Assembly (NCBI RefSeq): GCF_004348995.1
Contig: NZ_SMKQ01000016.1
Location: forward strand, 1-64,000
DNA: 64,000 nucleotides
Direction: 5' to 3'
Source of the DNA: Nonomuraea terrae
GTDB lineage: Bacteria; Actinomycetota; Actinomycetes; Streptosporangiales; Streptosporangiaceae
Position numbers and translations under genes: made by a program. Position 1 is the first letter of the stretch; every line of letters starts with the position of its first letter. Shown here one piece after another: positions 7,900-16,951 of the stretch. The notes under the pieces were generated by a model. That model was given only the letters and a program-made list of their open reading frames with translations. It was not told where the DNA came from and made no database searches.

Positions 7900-9422
7900 C
7901 GGGCGAGCTCCGCGACCGCCCTGTGCGCGGCCAGCACGGCGGCGTCGGCGCGGGCCGCCGGCACCGAGTCCGAGCCGCCGATGGCGATCCTGCCGAACGG
8001 CCCGCGCGCCGCGTCCGCCGGGAACGGCCCGTCGGGGTGGTAGGCGTGCCAGGGCCGGCAGTGCTCGGGCGGGTACGCGTGCCCCCGCCGGTTCACGGTG
8101 ATCTCCAGGATGTCCCCGGCCGGGTCGAAGCCGACCGGCCCGAGCAGCCGGGCCAGCTGGTCGCGGATCGTCCGCTCCAGCACGTCGTACGGCGTCCTGA
8201 TCAGTTCCCGCCGGCCGGCCGCGGAGCCCGCGTCGGGCCCCAGCTCCGACCTGCACGGCGTGGCCACCAGCCGTACGGAGTCGGGCGGCGCGAACTCCGT
8301 GGCGCACCAGTACGCGCCCGTCCAGCGCACCCGCTCGACGCCGAGCCGCCGCCAGGCCCCCGGGTCGCGCAGCCGTACGGTGGCGTGCAGCGCCGGCACC
8401 CTGACGACCTGCCGCAGCGCCCGCCGCCGCTCCTCGGGCAGCTCCGGCACGAGGTACGGCACGACCGCGCTCCAGCACGCCAGGATCACCGCCCCGGCCT
8501 CGACGGTGCCGACCCGGTCGCCGTCGAAGTAGCCGACGGTGGCGGCGCTGACGCCGTCGCGTACCGAGACGACCGGGCTCGACAGGCGCAGGAGCGCCCG
8601 GCCGTCGAGGGCGGGAGCGGCGGCGGGAGCGGCGCCGTGCCAGTCGCGCCGCACGGTGGGCGAGTTGTAGCGGGACGGCTTGTCCCGGTCGAGCCCCAGC
8701 CCGGCGAACCCCGGGTAACCGGTGCCCCAGGCGTCGATCGCCCCGAACGCCCGGGCGTCGTAGGCCCAGTCGCGGCTCGGCATGGTCCGGCAGAACCGCT
8801 CCACGTCGGGGTGCGCCCCGCACACCTCCCGCAGGAACCGCGAGTACGTCAGCTCCGCCAGCCGCTCCTGCTTGGCCTCCGCGCTCAGCCCGGGGAACCA
8901 GTCGGGCGGTTCGTCGTGCAGCCTGAGCAGGTCCCGCCGGGCGGCCTCGGCGATCGGCAGCCTGCCGATCCAGCCGGGCGAGGCCGTCGTGACCAGGGTG
9001 TCGGCGCCGAAGCTCTCCGCGTCGCACATCACGGCGTCGGGCCCCGCGGCCCGCACCGGCGGGCGCGGATCACCCAGCTCGTCGTGGTTGTCGAGCACGA
9101 GCACGCGCGCCGACGGGTGGCGCAGCAGCCACCCGTTGGCCGCGCTCACCCCGGCGCGCCCGCCGCCCACCACCACGAGGTCGTAGCGTTCCCCGGTGGG
9201 CTCGGGCGCGCCCGCGTGCTCCCAGAAACGGCCGTCCCGCAGCGCGTGCGGCACGCTGAGCGCCTCGGCGGTGTCCCCTCGTACGGCGAACGGCGTGGAC
9301 GCGGCCCTCGCCGCCGGCACGGGCCCAAGGGCGCTCCCCAGGGAGGCCAGGGCGATCCCGTCGAAGAGATCCCGGCGAGAAATGGGGCGATCCAGCCCGA
9401 GATCGCGCGGAGTCAAGCTCAT
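7896..9422 (-). CDS. Tat-exported FAD/NAD(P)-binding oxidoreductase, spermidine dehydrogenase-like
   Basis: 508 residues. The N-terminus carries a twin-arginine motif (ISRRDLFDGIAL) followed by a hydrophobic stretch ending AARA, as in a Tat signal. A Rossmann FAD-binding motif (VVVGGGRAGVSAA) follows at about residue 80, with LVLDNHDELG as the acidic end of the second strand. The C-terminus has a second FAD-contact stretch (RIAIGGSDSVPAARADAAV). N-terminal layout and the LDNHDELG segment resemble spermidine dehydrogenase-like flavoproteins, but the substrate cannot be read from sequence. It is first in a two-gene unit with the PrsW protease. I see no strong Shine-Dalgarno before the ATG. Confidence 0.72.
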   Translation of the reverse strand: MSLTPRDLGLDRPISRRDLFDGIALASLGSALGPVPAARAASTPFAVRGDTAEALSVPHALRDGRFWEHAGAPEPTGERYDLVVVGGGRAGVSAANGWLLRHPSARVLVLDNHDELGDPRPPVRAAGPDAVMCDAESFGADTLVTTASPGWIGRLPIAEAARRDLLRLHDEPPDWFPGLSAEAKQERLAELTYSRFLREVCGAHPDVERFCRTMPSRDWAYDARAFGAIDAWGTGYPGFAGLGLDRDKPSRYNSPTVRRDWHGAAPAAAPALDGRALLRLSSPVVSVRDGVSAATVGYFDGDRVGTVEAGAVILACWSAVVPYLVPELPEERRRALRQVVRVPALHATVRLRDPGAWRRLGVERVRWTGAYWCATEFAPPDSVRLVATPCRSELGPDAGSAAGRRELIRTPYDVLERTIRDQLARLLGPVGFDPAGDILEITVNRRGHAYPPEHCRPWHAYHPDGPFPADAARGPFGRIAIGGSDSVPAARADAAVLAAHRAVAELAR

Positions 9423-9791
9423 GGCGCGATCATCAGCAGCCCGGGCGAAAAGCCGCGCATGGACGCGCAGCGGTTCGACGACATTTTGCGTGACCTGTTA
9501 CGAGGAATGCCCTGTCGTTTCTGACATCCGCCTTTACAGTCCGCCGCGCAGAACGCCCCGACAAGCCGTTCTGTCGCACGGGGTGGAGGGAGAGCGGCAG
9601 GAGAGCGGGGACGGCTTCGAGCAGGCGAGTCGCCGCGTGGAGTGCGGCAATAAGCACGCCAAAACGGAAATCGTTCGTGAAGCCGTTGAATTACGCGAAT
9701 AGCGGCGTTGTCCAGCCCGTTACTCGGCGTGTCCTCTAGCGTTTTCCACAATGCCGCAAGAGTGAGCCGCCAGAGTCGAATTGGAGAAGCC
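9423..9791. other. Gene-free intergenic stretch
   Basis: About 370 bases between the divergent oxidoreductase and lipoprotein genes. Both directions must be promoted from here. I see no coding potential and no RNA consensus. The part nearest the lipoprotein is AT-richer (around 9655-9760), which fits promoters, but I could not pick a -10/-35 pair with confidence. Confidence 0.5.
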
Positions 9792-10466
9792 ATGCGCAAG
9801 GCTGTTTCCGGCGTGTTTCTGACCACCCTCGTCCTCGCCGGATGCTCCTCGGGAGAAGCTCCCGAACCCGCCGCCTCGGCCACCCCGGCCCAGCCGTCGG
9901 CCGCCGAGACCGCGAAGCTGCGCGCCGCCCTGCTGCCGGTGCCCAAGGGCATGAGCATCGCGTACGGCCCCGAGGTGGGCGCGTTCGGCACGCTCAAGTC
10001 GACGCAGCAGGGCATGGAGGCGCTGCGCCACGCCAAGGCCGAGCGCCCGGAGTGCGCCGGCGCCGCCCAGCTCGACGCCGCCAGGCCCGAGGTCGCGAAG
10101 TCGCCCGCCGCGGTGGTCGCGTTCTCCGCCGACCGGGGCTCGATCACGCAGGCCGTGGTGTCGCTCCCGGCGCCGGCCTTCCCCGCGCCGCTGCCGAAGC
10201 AGTGCGCCAGCTACACCGCCGACGTCGGCGGCACGAAGGTCACCTACCGGACGCGCACCCTGAAGATGCCGGTCAAGGGCGACGAGTCGCAGGCCTACCT
10301 CACGACGGCCGCGGGCGAGAAGAACAACGCCCAGATCGGCTCGGTCATGATCAGGCGCGGCGCGGTGGTCATGAGCATGCTCGTGGTCGGACAGCAGGTC
10401 AAGCCGCAGGGCCTGTACGAGCTGGCCCGCCTCGCCGACCAGAGCCTGGCGAAGGCGACCGCCTAG
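9792..10466 (+). CDS. Putative secreted lipoprotein of unknown function
   Basis: 224 residues. A basic N-terminus (MRKAVSG), a hydrophobic core and a lipobox LVLAGC predict lipidation at the Cys near residue 20. An Ala/Pro/Glu-rich linker (SGEAPEPAASATPAQPSA) follows, then a globular domain of mixed strands with no motif I recognise. ATG 9792 has GGAGAA 4-9 bases upstream, which decides the start. It converges on the glycosyltransferase gene with a 6-base gap. The function is unknown; a surface-exposed lipoprotein of the PknH-sensor or LpqN kind is possible but not supported by any motif. Confidence 0.72.
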   Translation: MRKAVSGVFLTTLVLAGCSSGEAPEPAASATPAQPSAAETAKLRAALLPVPKGMSIAYGPEVGAFGTLKSTQQGMEALRHAKAERPECAGAAQLDAARPEVAKSPAAVVAFSADRGSITQAVVSLPAPAFPAPLPKQCASYTADVGGTKVTYRTRTLKMPVKGDESQAYLTTAAGEKNNAQIGSVMIRRGAVVMSMLVVGQQVKPQGLYELARLADQSLAKATA

Positions 10467-10472
10467 CGCTCG

Positions 10473-12509
10473 TCAGATGAGCACGTGGTCGTCGGGGCGG
10501 CCGACGAAGGCGAACTGAGCGTTCCTGGTCAGCTTGATGTGGTCGGCCTGCCAGGTGTGCATCGAGGCGTCGGCGCTGCGCCAGTAGACGAAGTTGAAGC
10601 GGTCCGCCGAGTAGATCTTGACGCGGTCCTCCTTCAGCCGCCGTACGAGGTGGGTGTCCTCGCCCCGGGTGATGTCGGCGAAGCGGTACGAGCGGAACAG
10701 GTCGGCCTTGCCGAGGAACGTGCCGCCCTGCACGAGCCAGGAGTAGCGGTGCTCCAGGCCGGGCAGGCGCAGCATCGTGGTGTTGCTGCCCTCGAAGTAC
10801 GCGTAGTGCGCGCCCTTGCCGGCCAGCTCGGCGTCGGAGTAGTCGAACGCCCTGACCAGGTCCGACAGGTAGTGCTCGCCGTAGAGGTTGTCGTCGTCCA
10901 TCTTGGCGATCAGCTCGCCCTCGGCGGCGGCGATGCCCAGGTTCATGCAGGCGCCCAGCGACAGCGAGGCGTCGGCGGGCAGCACGACGACGTCGGTGAT
11001 GCCCGCCATGCGGGCCTTGTCGGCGACCACGACCGGGTCGATGTCGAGGCCGTGCAGCACCATGACGAGCTGGAGCGGGCGGTGGAGCTGCTTGGCCACC
11101 GAGGAGATCGCGTGCTCGATCTGCGCGGCCCGGTTGGTGGGCAGCACGACCGAGATCGACCGTGAGCGCGGCTCGACCCGGTGGCCGAGGTCCTGCAGGA
11201 TCTGGTCCACCCGGTGGGAGAACAGGTGCTTGTCGAACACCTCGCGCATCGCCAGGTGGCCCATCCTGGCCCGCAGCTCGGGGCTGTTGAGCAGGTGCAG
11301 CACCTGGTTGTACGACTCGATCGGCTCGCGCGCGATCGGGAGCAGCTCGCCGAACGTCTCCTCGATGGCCCGCGACCACCCCGACACGACGGGGGTCGCG
11401 CAGGCCGACAGCTCGAAGACGCGCCGCGCGCACATGGTCGGCGAGTCGAGCACGGAGTTGACGTTCAGGAAGACCTTGTACATCCGGTACGCGGCCAGCA
11501 TCTGGTCGTAGGGCAACTCGCCCACGATGTGCGGCCGGTACTTCTCCGGCCAGGCGTACTTCTCGTCGACCTCGCCGTTGCGGGCGAAGATGTGCAGGCC
11601 GAGCTCCCTGACGGGGTCGAGCACGGTCTCCATCTGCTCGCGGCGCTCGGGGTGCTTGTCGCGGAAGTACATTCCGGCGAAGACCACGTCGTGCAGGCGG
11701 CCCTTGTTCTGCTGGATCGGGTTGTGCACGCGGGGCTGGGCGGCGAACTGCAACACGTCCACCCGGTCGTGTCCCAAAATTTCCCGATATTTCGGCAGCA
11801 TGTCACCGTCGCAGGTGAACACGTAGTCGAACAGCTTGGCCGTGTCGATGAAGAAGTCGAAGTTCGGCGGGTCCTCCTTGTTCCAGAAGACCGTCGGGAT
11901 GCCCTCCTGCCTGCACCAGGCCACCAGGTCGCGCAGCGGCTCCTTCGGGGCGTTGGTGCCGGTCATCTGGTAGCGCCAGCGGCCCTGGTTGCCGTGCCAG
12001 GCCGACTCGCAGAACAGCAGGTCGGGACGCTTCTCCGCGAAGATCTCCGGCCAGTCCTTCAGCCCGAACTCGATCTGGTCCCACTCGTAGCGGAAGGCCA
12101 TCCTGGAGAAGTCGTCCAGGATCACCGCGACCTTCAGGTCGGGCCGGTTGACCGGCCCCGCCGGCCACTTCACCGGCGGCACCTCGACCAGCGGCGGCCG
12201 GTTGTTCGCCAGCTCGGTCGCCTCGCTGACCGGCATGGGCGGCTTGGGCGCCTTCTGCTTCGACCGGACCGCCTCGACGATCTTCCCCGGACTCTTCGAG
12301 CCGAGGGCCTCGCCCAGCTTGTACGTCCGCTTGGCCTGCGTGGCCTCCAGCTTCCAGCTCGCGTACGCGGCCTTGGCCTCGGCGATCTCCAGCCGCCGCC
12401 GCAGCTCCCGCAGCTCCGCCTCGTACCGCTCGACGAGCTTGCGATCCTCGGGCAGCCAGTTGACGGGGCCGAGCCGCTGGAAAGTGGGCTCTTCGGGGGT
12501 TTCGGCCAT
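10473..12509 (-). CDS. Two-domain glycosyltransferase (GT-B CgeB-like plus GT2)
   Basis: 678 residues. The first 60 or so form a charged coiled coil (ERYEAELRELRRRLEIAEAK). Residues about 125-410 look like a CgeB/GT-B domain ending in a nucleotide-sugar site (FELSACATPVVSGW). Residues about 420-678 are a GT2 domain with a DDD metal-binding motif (AKMDDDNLYGEHYL) and a later GED motif (DITRGEDTHLVRRL). The pairing suggests a processive or bifunctional enzyme building a cell-surface glycan. The start ATG has GGGAGG 6 bases upstream. It lies upstream of, and opposite to, the TnpB gene, and belongs with the wecB/wecC-like genes to the right. Acceptor and donor are unknown. Confidence 0.78.
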   Translation of the reverse strand: MAETPEEPTFQRLGPVNWLPEDRKLVERYEAELRELRRRLEIAEAKAAYASWKLEATQAKRTYKLGEALGSKSPGKIVEAVRSKQKAPKPPMPVSEATELANNRPPLVEVPPVKWPAGPVNRPDLKVAVILDDFSRMAFRYEWDQIEFGLKDWPEIFAEKRPDLLFCESAWHGNQGRWRYQMTGTNAPKEPLRDLVAWCRQEGIPTVFWNKEDPPNFDFFIDTAKLFDYVFTCDGDMLPKYREILGHDRVDVLQFAAQPRVHNPIQQNKGRLHDVVFAGMYFRDKHPERREQMETVLDPVRELGLHIFARNGEVDEKYAWPEKYRPHIVGELPYDQMLAAYRMYKVFLNVNSVLDSPTMCARRVFELSACATPVVSGWSRAIEETFGELLPIAREPIESYNQVLHLLNSPELRARMGHLAMREVFDKHLFSHRVDQILQDLGHRVEPRSRSISVVLPTNRAAQIEHAISSVAKQLHRPLQLVMVLHGLDIDPVVVADKARMAGITDVVVLPADASLSLGACMNLGIAAAEGELIAKMDDDNLYGEHYLSDLVRAFDYSDAELAGKGAHYAYFEGSNTTMLRLPGLEHRYSWLVQGGTFLGKADLFRSYRFADITRGEDTHLVRRLKEDRVKIYSADRFNFVYWRSADASMHTWQADHIKLTRNAQFAFVGRPDDHVLI

Positions 12510-12685
12510 CAGAACCTCCCGAGGGGACCGGCGGCTTTAGCCGTCAGGGGAATCGGGAGCGGGAAGGCCGTCAAGGCCCGAGCGTGCCGTGACCTGCCAG
12601 GTCCACGCATCACAGATGTCCTTCCGGGTTTTGTCGGTGCCAGCCGGTGCCGTGGTCGTCTCGTTACCGAACGTGGGAGGTGGGT

Positions 12686-13870
12686 GTGCGTAGGTCGTTC
12701 AAATTCCTGTTGCGCCCCACCAGCAAGCAGGCGGCCGCGCTCACGCAGTGCCTGGAGGATCACCGGCAGTTGTACAACGCGGCCCTCGAACACCGCCGCA
12801 TCGCCTACCGCAAAGCCGGGGTGACCGTCCGGTACGGCGACCAGGCGGGCGAGTTGAAGCACATCCGCGCCGACGATCCCGAAGGTCAGAGCCGGTGGTC
12901 GTTCTCTTCCCAGCAGGCCACCCTGCGACGCCTGGACAAGGCGTTCGCCGCGTTCTTCGCACGCGTCAAGGCCGGGCGCACTCCGGGCTTCCCGAGGTTC
13001 AAGGGGCGGGGCTGGTTCGACACGGTGGAGTGGCCCAAGGACGGCGACGGCTGTCGGTGGGACTCCCAGCCCCAGCACCCGACCGCGACCTACGTGCGGT
13101 TGCAGGGCGTCGGGCATGTGCGGGTGCACCAGCACCGGCCCGTGCTCGGCACGGTGAAGACGGTCAGCGTGAAGCGGGAAGGCTCCCGCTGGTACGTCGT
13201 GCTGTCGTGCGACGACGTACCAGCCGAGCCGCTCCCGGCGACCGGCGCGGTCGTTGGGATCGACATGGGTGTTGCTTCGCTGGTCACCACCTCCGACAAC
13301 GTCCACCGGGAAAACCCGCGCTACCTGGCCGTGGCCGCTGACCGCCTCGCCGCCGCGCAACGCGACCTCGCCCGGAAGAAGCCCGGCTCCAAGCGCCGCC
13401 GCAAAGAGGTGGCACGTATCGCCGCGCTGCATGGCAAGGTCCGTCGGCAGCGGCTCGACTACGCACACAAGGCCGCGAACGCCCTCGTTCGCGACTACGA
13501 CGTGATCGTGCACGAAGACCTGCGGATCAGCAACATGACCCGCTCGGCGTCCGGCACGATCGAAGCTCCCGGCCGGAACGTCGCCCAGAAATCCGGGCTC
13601 AACCGAAGCATCTTGGACGCGGGGTGGGGGGTGTTCCTGCAGATTCTCGCGCACAAGGCTGAAAGCGCCGGTCGAGAGCTGATCGCAGTGAACCCCGCCA
13701 GCACCTCCCGCACGTGCTCGTGCTGCGGGCACTGCGCCAAGGAGAACCGCGCCACCCAGGCCGAGTTCCGATGCACGGCGTGCGGGCATGCTGCGCACGC
13801 CGACGTGAACGCGGCGATCAACATTTTGAGGGCAGGGCTTGCCCTTCGCCGGGCTGCGGAAGCGGCTTAG
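12686..13870 (+). CDS. tnpB: TnpB/OrfB RNA-guided nuclease-like protein
   Basis: 394 residues, normal for TnpB. An N-terminal helix-turn-helix-like region (RRSFKFLLRPTSKQAAALTQ) precedes a split RuvC nuclease domain. The three catalytic acids are all in place: D193 (GIDMGVASL), E277 (VHEDLRISNM) and D373 (HADVNAAINIL). A Cys4 zinc finger (CSCCGHC then CTACGH) lies between the last two. The gene therefore looks intact. I chose GTG 12686 because GGGAGG sits 5 bases upstream. Family knowledge: TnpB uses an RNA from the element's right end to cut DNA next to a short target-adjacent motif. Confidence 0.9.
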   Translation: MRRSFKFLLRPTSKQAAALTQCLEDHRQLYNAALEHRRIAYRKAGVTVRYGDQAGELKHIRADDPEGQSRWSFSSQQATLRRLDKAFAAFFARVKAGRTPGFPRFKGRGWFDTVEWPKDGDGCRWDSQPQHPTATYVRLQGVGHVRVHQHRPVLGTVKTVSVKREGSRWYVVLSCDDVPAEPLPATGAVVGIDMGVASLVTTSDNVHRENPRYLAVAADRLAAAQRDLARKKPGSKRRRKEVARIAALHGKVRRQRLDYAHKAANALVRDYDVIVHEDLRISNMTRSASGTIEAPGRNVAQKSGLNRSILDAGWGVFLQILAHKAESAGRELIAVNPASTSRTCSCCGHCAKENRATQAEFRCTACGHAAHADVNAAINILRAGLALRRAAEAA

Positions 13871-13906
13871 CGAGAAGCCGTTCCCTTCAGGGAGCGGAGG
13901 AGTCAC
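13863..13906 (+). ncRNA. Candidate omegaRNA/reRNA scaffold 3' end
   Basis: Two consecutive hairpins span the end of tnpB: CGGCTT-AGCGAG-AAGCCG (13863-13880, containing the stop codon) and TCCC-TTCA-GGGA (13882-13893), followed by a GCGGAGGAGTCAC tail. In TnpB systems the guide RNA scaffold overlaps the gene's 3' end and its guide is the host DNA just beyond the right end, here starting near 13907. The hairpins are directly visible; the RNA role is inferred from the family. Confidence 0.45.
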
Positions 13907-13963
13907 GGTGATACGCCTATCGCTCGCGCGCGGAGGTTTGTCATAGTACGGCGGTTTGAGCCG

Positions 13964-15094
13964 CTATTCCTGGCGTTCGGCCTGAGAGGCAGGGGCGAGG
14001 TTGTCGCCCTCCAGCCAGGCGGAGATCACCTTGGCGATGCGCGGCCCGGCCTTGCCGTCCCAGAGCACCGGCAGCTCGCCGGCCGGCGTGACGGCTCCGT
14101 CGGCCAGCGCCTTGTCCGCCGCTGCGGGCAGCAGGGCGGGCGTGACCAGGCGGTTGGTGCCGTGCGTGACCGTGATCGGCCGCTCGGTGTTGGGCCGGAC
14201 GGTCAGGCACGGGACGCCCAGCATGGTCGTCTCCTCCTGCACGCCGCCGGAGTCGGTGACCACCAGGGCGGCGCCGCGCACGAGGGAGAGGAAGTCCACA
14301 TAGCCGAGCGGGTCGACGACCTTGACCGTCTCGCCGTCGACGAGCCCGGCCGCGGCCAGCCGCGCCTTGCCGCGCGGGTGGATCGGCACGACGACGGGGA
14401 CCTTGCGCGAGACCTCCAGCACCGCCTCCACCAGTTCCTTGGCGGCCTCGGCGGTGTCGACGTTGGCGGGGCGGTGCAGCGTCGCGACGGCGTAGCGGGC
14501 CGGCAGGCCGAGCCGCTCGACCACGGGCGCCGGGTCGAGCGACGGCAGCGCCGCGAAGAGGCTGTCGATCATGGGGTTTCCCACGAGGTGCATCTTGGAG
14601 GCGGGCACGCCCTCTGCGGCCAGGTACGCGAGGGCCTCCGGTGAGGTCGCGAACAGCAGGTCGGCCAGGGCGTCGGTGACGACCCGGTTGACCTCCTCCG
14701 GCATCCCCCGGTCGTACGAGCGCAGACCGGCCTCGACGTGCGCGGTCGGGACGCCGAGCTTGGCGCAGACGAGGATGGCGGCCAGCGTGGAGTTGACGTC
14801 GCCGTAGACCACGACGAGGTCGGGCTCGTGCTCCTGGACGACCTCCTCCAGGCCGACGAGGAGGGCCGCGGTCTGCTTGGCGTGGCTGCCGGAGCCGACG
14901 CCGAGGTTCGCGATCGGCTCGGGCAGGCCGAGGTCGGCGAAGAACACGTCGGACATCAGCGCGTCGTAGTGCTGACCGGTGTGGATGATGCCCTGCCGCA
15001 CGCCGAGTTCACCGAGTGCTCGCACCACCGGGGCCGCTTTCACGAAATTGGGACGAGCTCCCAGAACGTGCAGGACCAGGGGGTTCTCCCTCAT
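13964..15094 (-). CDS. wecB: UDP-N-acetylglucosamine 2-epimerase, non-hydrolysing (WecB-like)
   Basis: 376 residues, the usual family length. The N-terminal LHVLGARPNFVKAAPVVRAL, VVVYGDVNSTLA, HVEAGLRSYDRGMPEE, TLHRPANVD and VTDSGGVQEE motifs are all characteristic, including the catalytic Asp, Glu and His positions. Predicted reaction: UDP-GlcNAc to UDP-ManNAc in the cytoplasm. A WecC-like dehydrogenase lies 1.9 kb away on the other strand, so together they should give UDP-ManNAcA for a surface polymer. A purine-rich AAAGGCGAGG lies just upstream of the ATG. It diverges from the GT4 gene with only 56 bases between the chosen starts. Confidence 0.93.
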   Translation of the reverse strand: MRENPLVLHVLGARPNFVKAAPVVRALGELGVRQGIIHTGQHYDALMSDVFFADLGLPEPIANLGVGSGSHAKQTAALLVGLEEVVQEHEPDLVVVYGDVNSTLAAILVCAKLGVPTAHVEAGLRSYDRGMPEEVNRVVTDALADLLFATSPEALAYLAAEGVPASKMHLVGNPMIDSLFAALPSLDPAPVVERLGLPARYAVATLHRPANVDTAEAAKELVEAVLEVSRKVPVVVPIHPRGKARLAAAGLVDGETVKVVDPLGYVDFLSLVRGAALVVTDSGGVQEETTMLGVPCLTVRPNTERPITVTHGTNRLVTPALLPAAADKALADGAVTPAGELPVLWDGKAGPRIAKVISAWLEGDNLAPASQAERQE

Positions 15095-15150
15095 TGACCT
15101 CGCCTTTCATAGCGGAAGGGGAAAAACGTTGCCTATGGTACGGTCACGGC

Positions 15151-16836
15151 GTGGCATCCGACGCCAGTCGTCAAGACTCCCCCCGCGCCGCCGGCAGGGT
15201 TTCCGCGAAGTCCGCCCGCGCCGGTGTCGCCGGGCTCCTCAAGGGCTTCGCCCGGCACCCGATCATCGTCTCCCGCGTGGTCGCGACGAAGGTGAAGTCC
15301 GACCCGGTCCGCGTGGCCCAGGCAGCGGCCGAGGCGCTCCCGCCCCGGCTGCGTCCCGTCGTGGGCAGCGTCGCCTGGCCGACCGCCCGCCGGGCGCGGC
15401 GCATTGTCCGCAAGCTCGGCATGCGCGTGGTCAAGGGCCCGTGGAACGACGCCAAGACCGCCTGGGACGCCGGTCGCGTCAGCGAGGCCGCCGAGCTGTT
15501 GGAGGCGCACACCAAATACCCGTTCGTCAAGCGCAGGGCGGCCTACTACCGCGGTGAGCTGGCCGCGATCAGCCCTGACCCGATCCCGCCCGCGCCCAAG
15601 GTCGCCATCCTCAGCCGGGTCAAGGACCGCGTCCTGCACGTGGTCACGAACGCGCTGCCGTACACGCAGGCCGGCTACACCGTGCGCACCCACCGCATCG
15701 TCACCTCGCAGAAGGCCGCGGGCATCGACCCGCACGTGGTGACCAGCTGGGGCTGGCCGATGCTGCAGGGGCACGCCGACGCGGCGCCGTACGAGGAGAT
15801 CGACGGCATCCCCTACCACCGGCTGCTGCCGGACGGGCACGGCGAGATGCCGTTCGAGACCCAGGGGCGCATCATCAGGGGCGCCGACGCGGTCACCAGG
15901 ATCGTGACCGAGCTGCGCCCGCAGATCCTGCACGCCGCCACCGACCACCGCAACGGCTCCATCGCCCACGCCGTGCGCGACCGCACGGGCACCCCGTTCG
16001 TCTACGAGGTGCGCGGCTTCCTGGAGGAGACCTGGGCCTCGCGTGACCCGATCAGGGTCGGCAGCCAGCGTCATCTGCTCCAGCGCGAGCGCGAGGCGTT
16101 CCTGATGCGCGAGGCCGACGCGGTCGTCACGCTGGCAGAGACCATGGCGACCGAGATCGTCGAGCGCGGCGTGCCCAGGGAGAAGATCCACCTGGCGCCC
16201 AACGCCGTCGACGACTCCCTGCTCACGGCCGACTACGACGGAGCGTCGTTCCGGCGCGCGTACGGGATCGGCGACGACGAGCTCGTGGTCGGGTCGGTGT
16301 CGAGCATCGTGGCCTACGAGGGGTTCGCCACCCTGCTGCGGGCGGCGGCGCTGCTGCGCGACGACCACACGCCTGTGCGGGTGCTCATCGTGGGCGACGG
16401 CACCGAGCGCGAGAACCTGCTGGAGCTGGTCGACGAGCTGGGCCTGCGCGATGCGATCCTGCCCGGCCGGGTCGGCCCCGACGAGGCCCTGCAGGCCCAG
16501 GACGCGATCGACGTCTTCGCCTGCCCGCGCGAGGATCTGCGCGTATGCCGACTCGTTACGCCATTGAAACCCGTCGAGGCGATGGCGCTCGGCAAGCCCG
16601 TCGTGCTCAGCGATCTGCCCGCCCTGTCCGAGCTCGTCGGCTCGGACGGCGCCGGTCTGCTGGTGCCGCCGGGCGATCCGGCCGCGCTCGCCAAGGCGCT
16701 CGCCGGACTCCGGGAGGACCCCGCCAGGCGCGCTGAGATGGGCGAGGCCGGGCGCGCGGAGGTCGCGGCGAAGCGCACGTGGAGCCGCGTCGCCGAAACC
16801 TACCAAGCTCTCTACCGATCGCTTACGGATCGTTGA
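15151..16836 (+). CDS. Family 4 glycosyltransferase
   Basis: About 561 residues from GTG 15151. The first 170 residues are basic, helical and unlike typical GT4 enzymes. From about residue 160 a GT-B fold begins (VLHVVTNALPYTQAGYTVRT) and the C-terminal domain carries the GT4 pattern (LAPNAVDDSLL, VGSVSSIVAYEGF, VLIVGDGTE, then PLKPVEAMALGKPVVLSDLP with the E-x7-E-like donor site). No clear Shine-Dalgarno is visible; a TATGGT hexamer lies 11 bases before the GTG, so a near-leaderless mRNA is possible. Part of the polysaccharide locus; donor and acceptor are unknown. Confidence 0.82.
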   Translation: MASDASRQDSPRAAGRVSAKSARAGVAGLLKGFARHPIIVSRVVATKVKSDPVRVAQAAAEALPPRLRPVVGSVAWPTARRARRIVRKLGMRVVKGPWNDAKTAWDAGRVSEAAELLEAHTKYPFVKRRAAYYRGELAAISPDPIPPAPKVAILSRVKDRVLHVVTNALPYTQAGYTVRTHRIVTSQKAAGIDPHVVTSWGWPMLQGHADAAPYEEIDGIPYHRLLPDGHGEMPFETQGRIIRGADAVTRIVTELRPQILHAATDHRNGSIAHAVRDRTGTPFVYEVRGFLEETWASRDPIRVGSQRHLLQREREAFLMREADAVVTLAETMATEIVERGVPREKIHLAPNAVDDSLLTADYDGASFRRAYGIGDDELVVGSVSSIVAYEGFATLLRAAALLRDDHTPVRVLIVGDGTERENLLELVDELGLRDAILPGRVGPDEALQAQDAIDVFACPREDLRVCRLVTPLKPVEAMALGKPVVLSDLPALSELVGSDGAGLLVPPGDPAALAKALAGLREDPARRAEMGEAGRAEVAAKRTWSRVAETYQALYRSLTDR

Positions 16837-16951
16837 CCTCCATGTTGTCTGTCTCTCATGACGGGTTCGGTCGCATTAGGCGTGAGCTAGGTGGACTTGA
16901 GATAACCTTTGCGACCATGAAGTGTTGTTTCCGGCTCCCAAAGGCACAGCT

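Larger units (their letters stand above)
12532..13906 (+). mobile_element. IS200/IS605-type (IS1341-like) element with TnpB only
   Basis: The tnpB gene is framed by hairpin-rich ends. On the left lies a perfect CGGCT-TT-AGCCG hairpin (12532-12543) and a GGCC-GTCAA-GGCC hairpin (12566-12578). On the right lie a CGGCTT/AAGCCG hairpin spanning the stop codon and a TCCC-TTCA-GGGA hairpin, ending GCGGAGGAGTCAC. No terminal inverted repeats or target duplication are expected for this family and none is seen. No TnpA (Y1 transposase) is present, so mobilisation would need a partner in trans. Exact ends are inferred from the hairpins. Confidence 0.6.
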
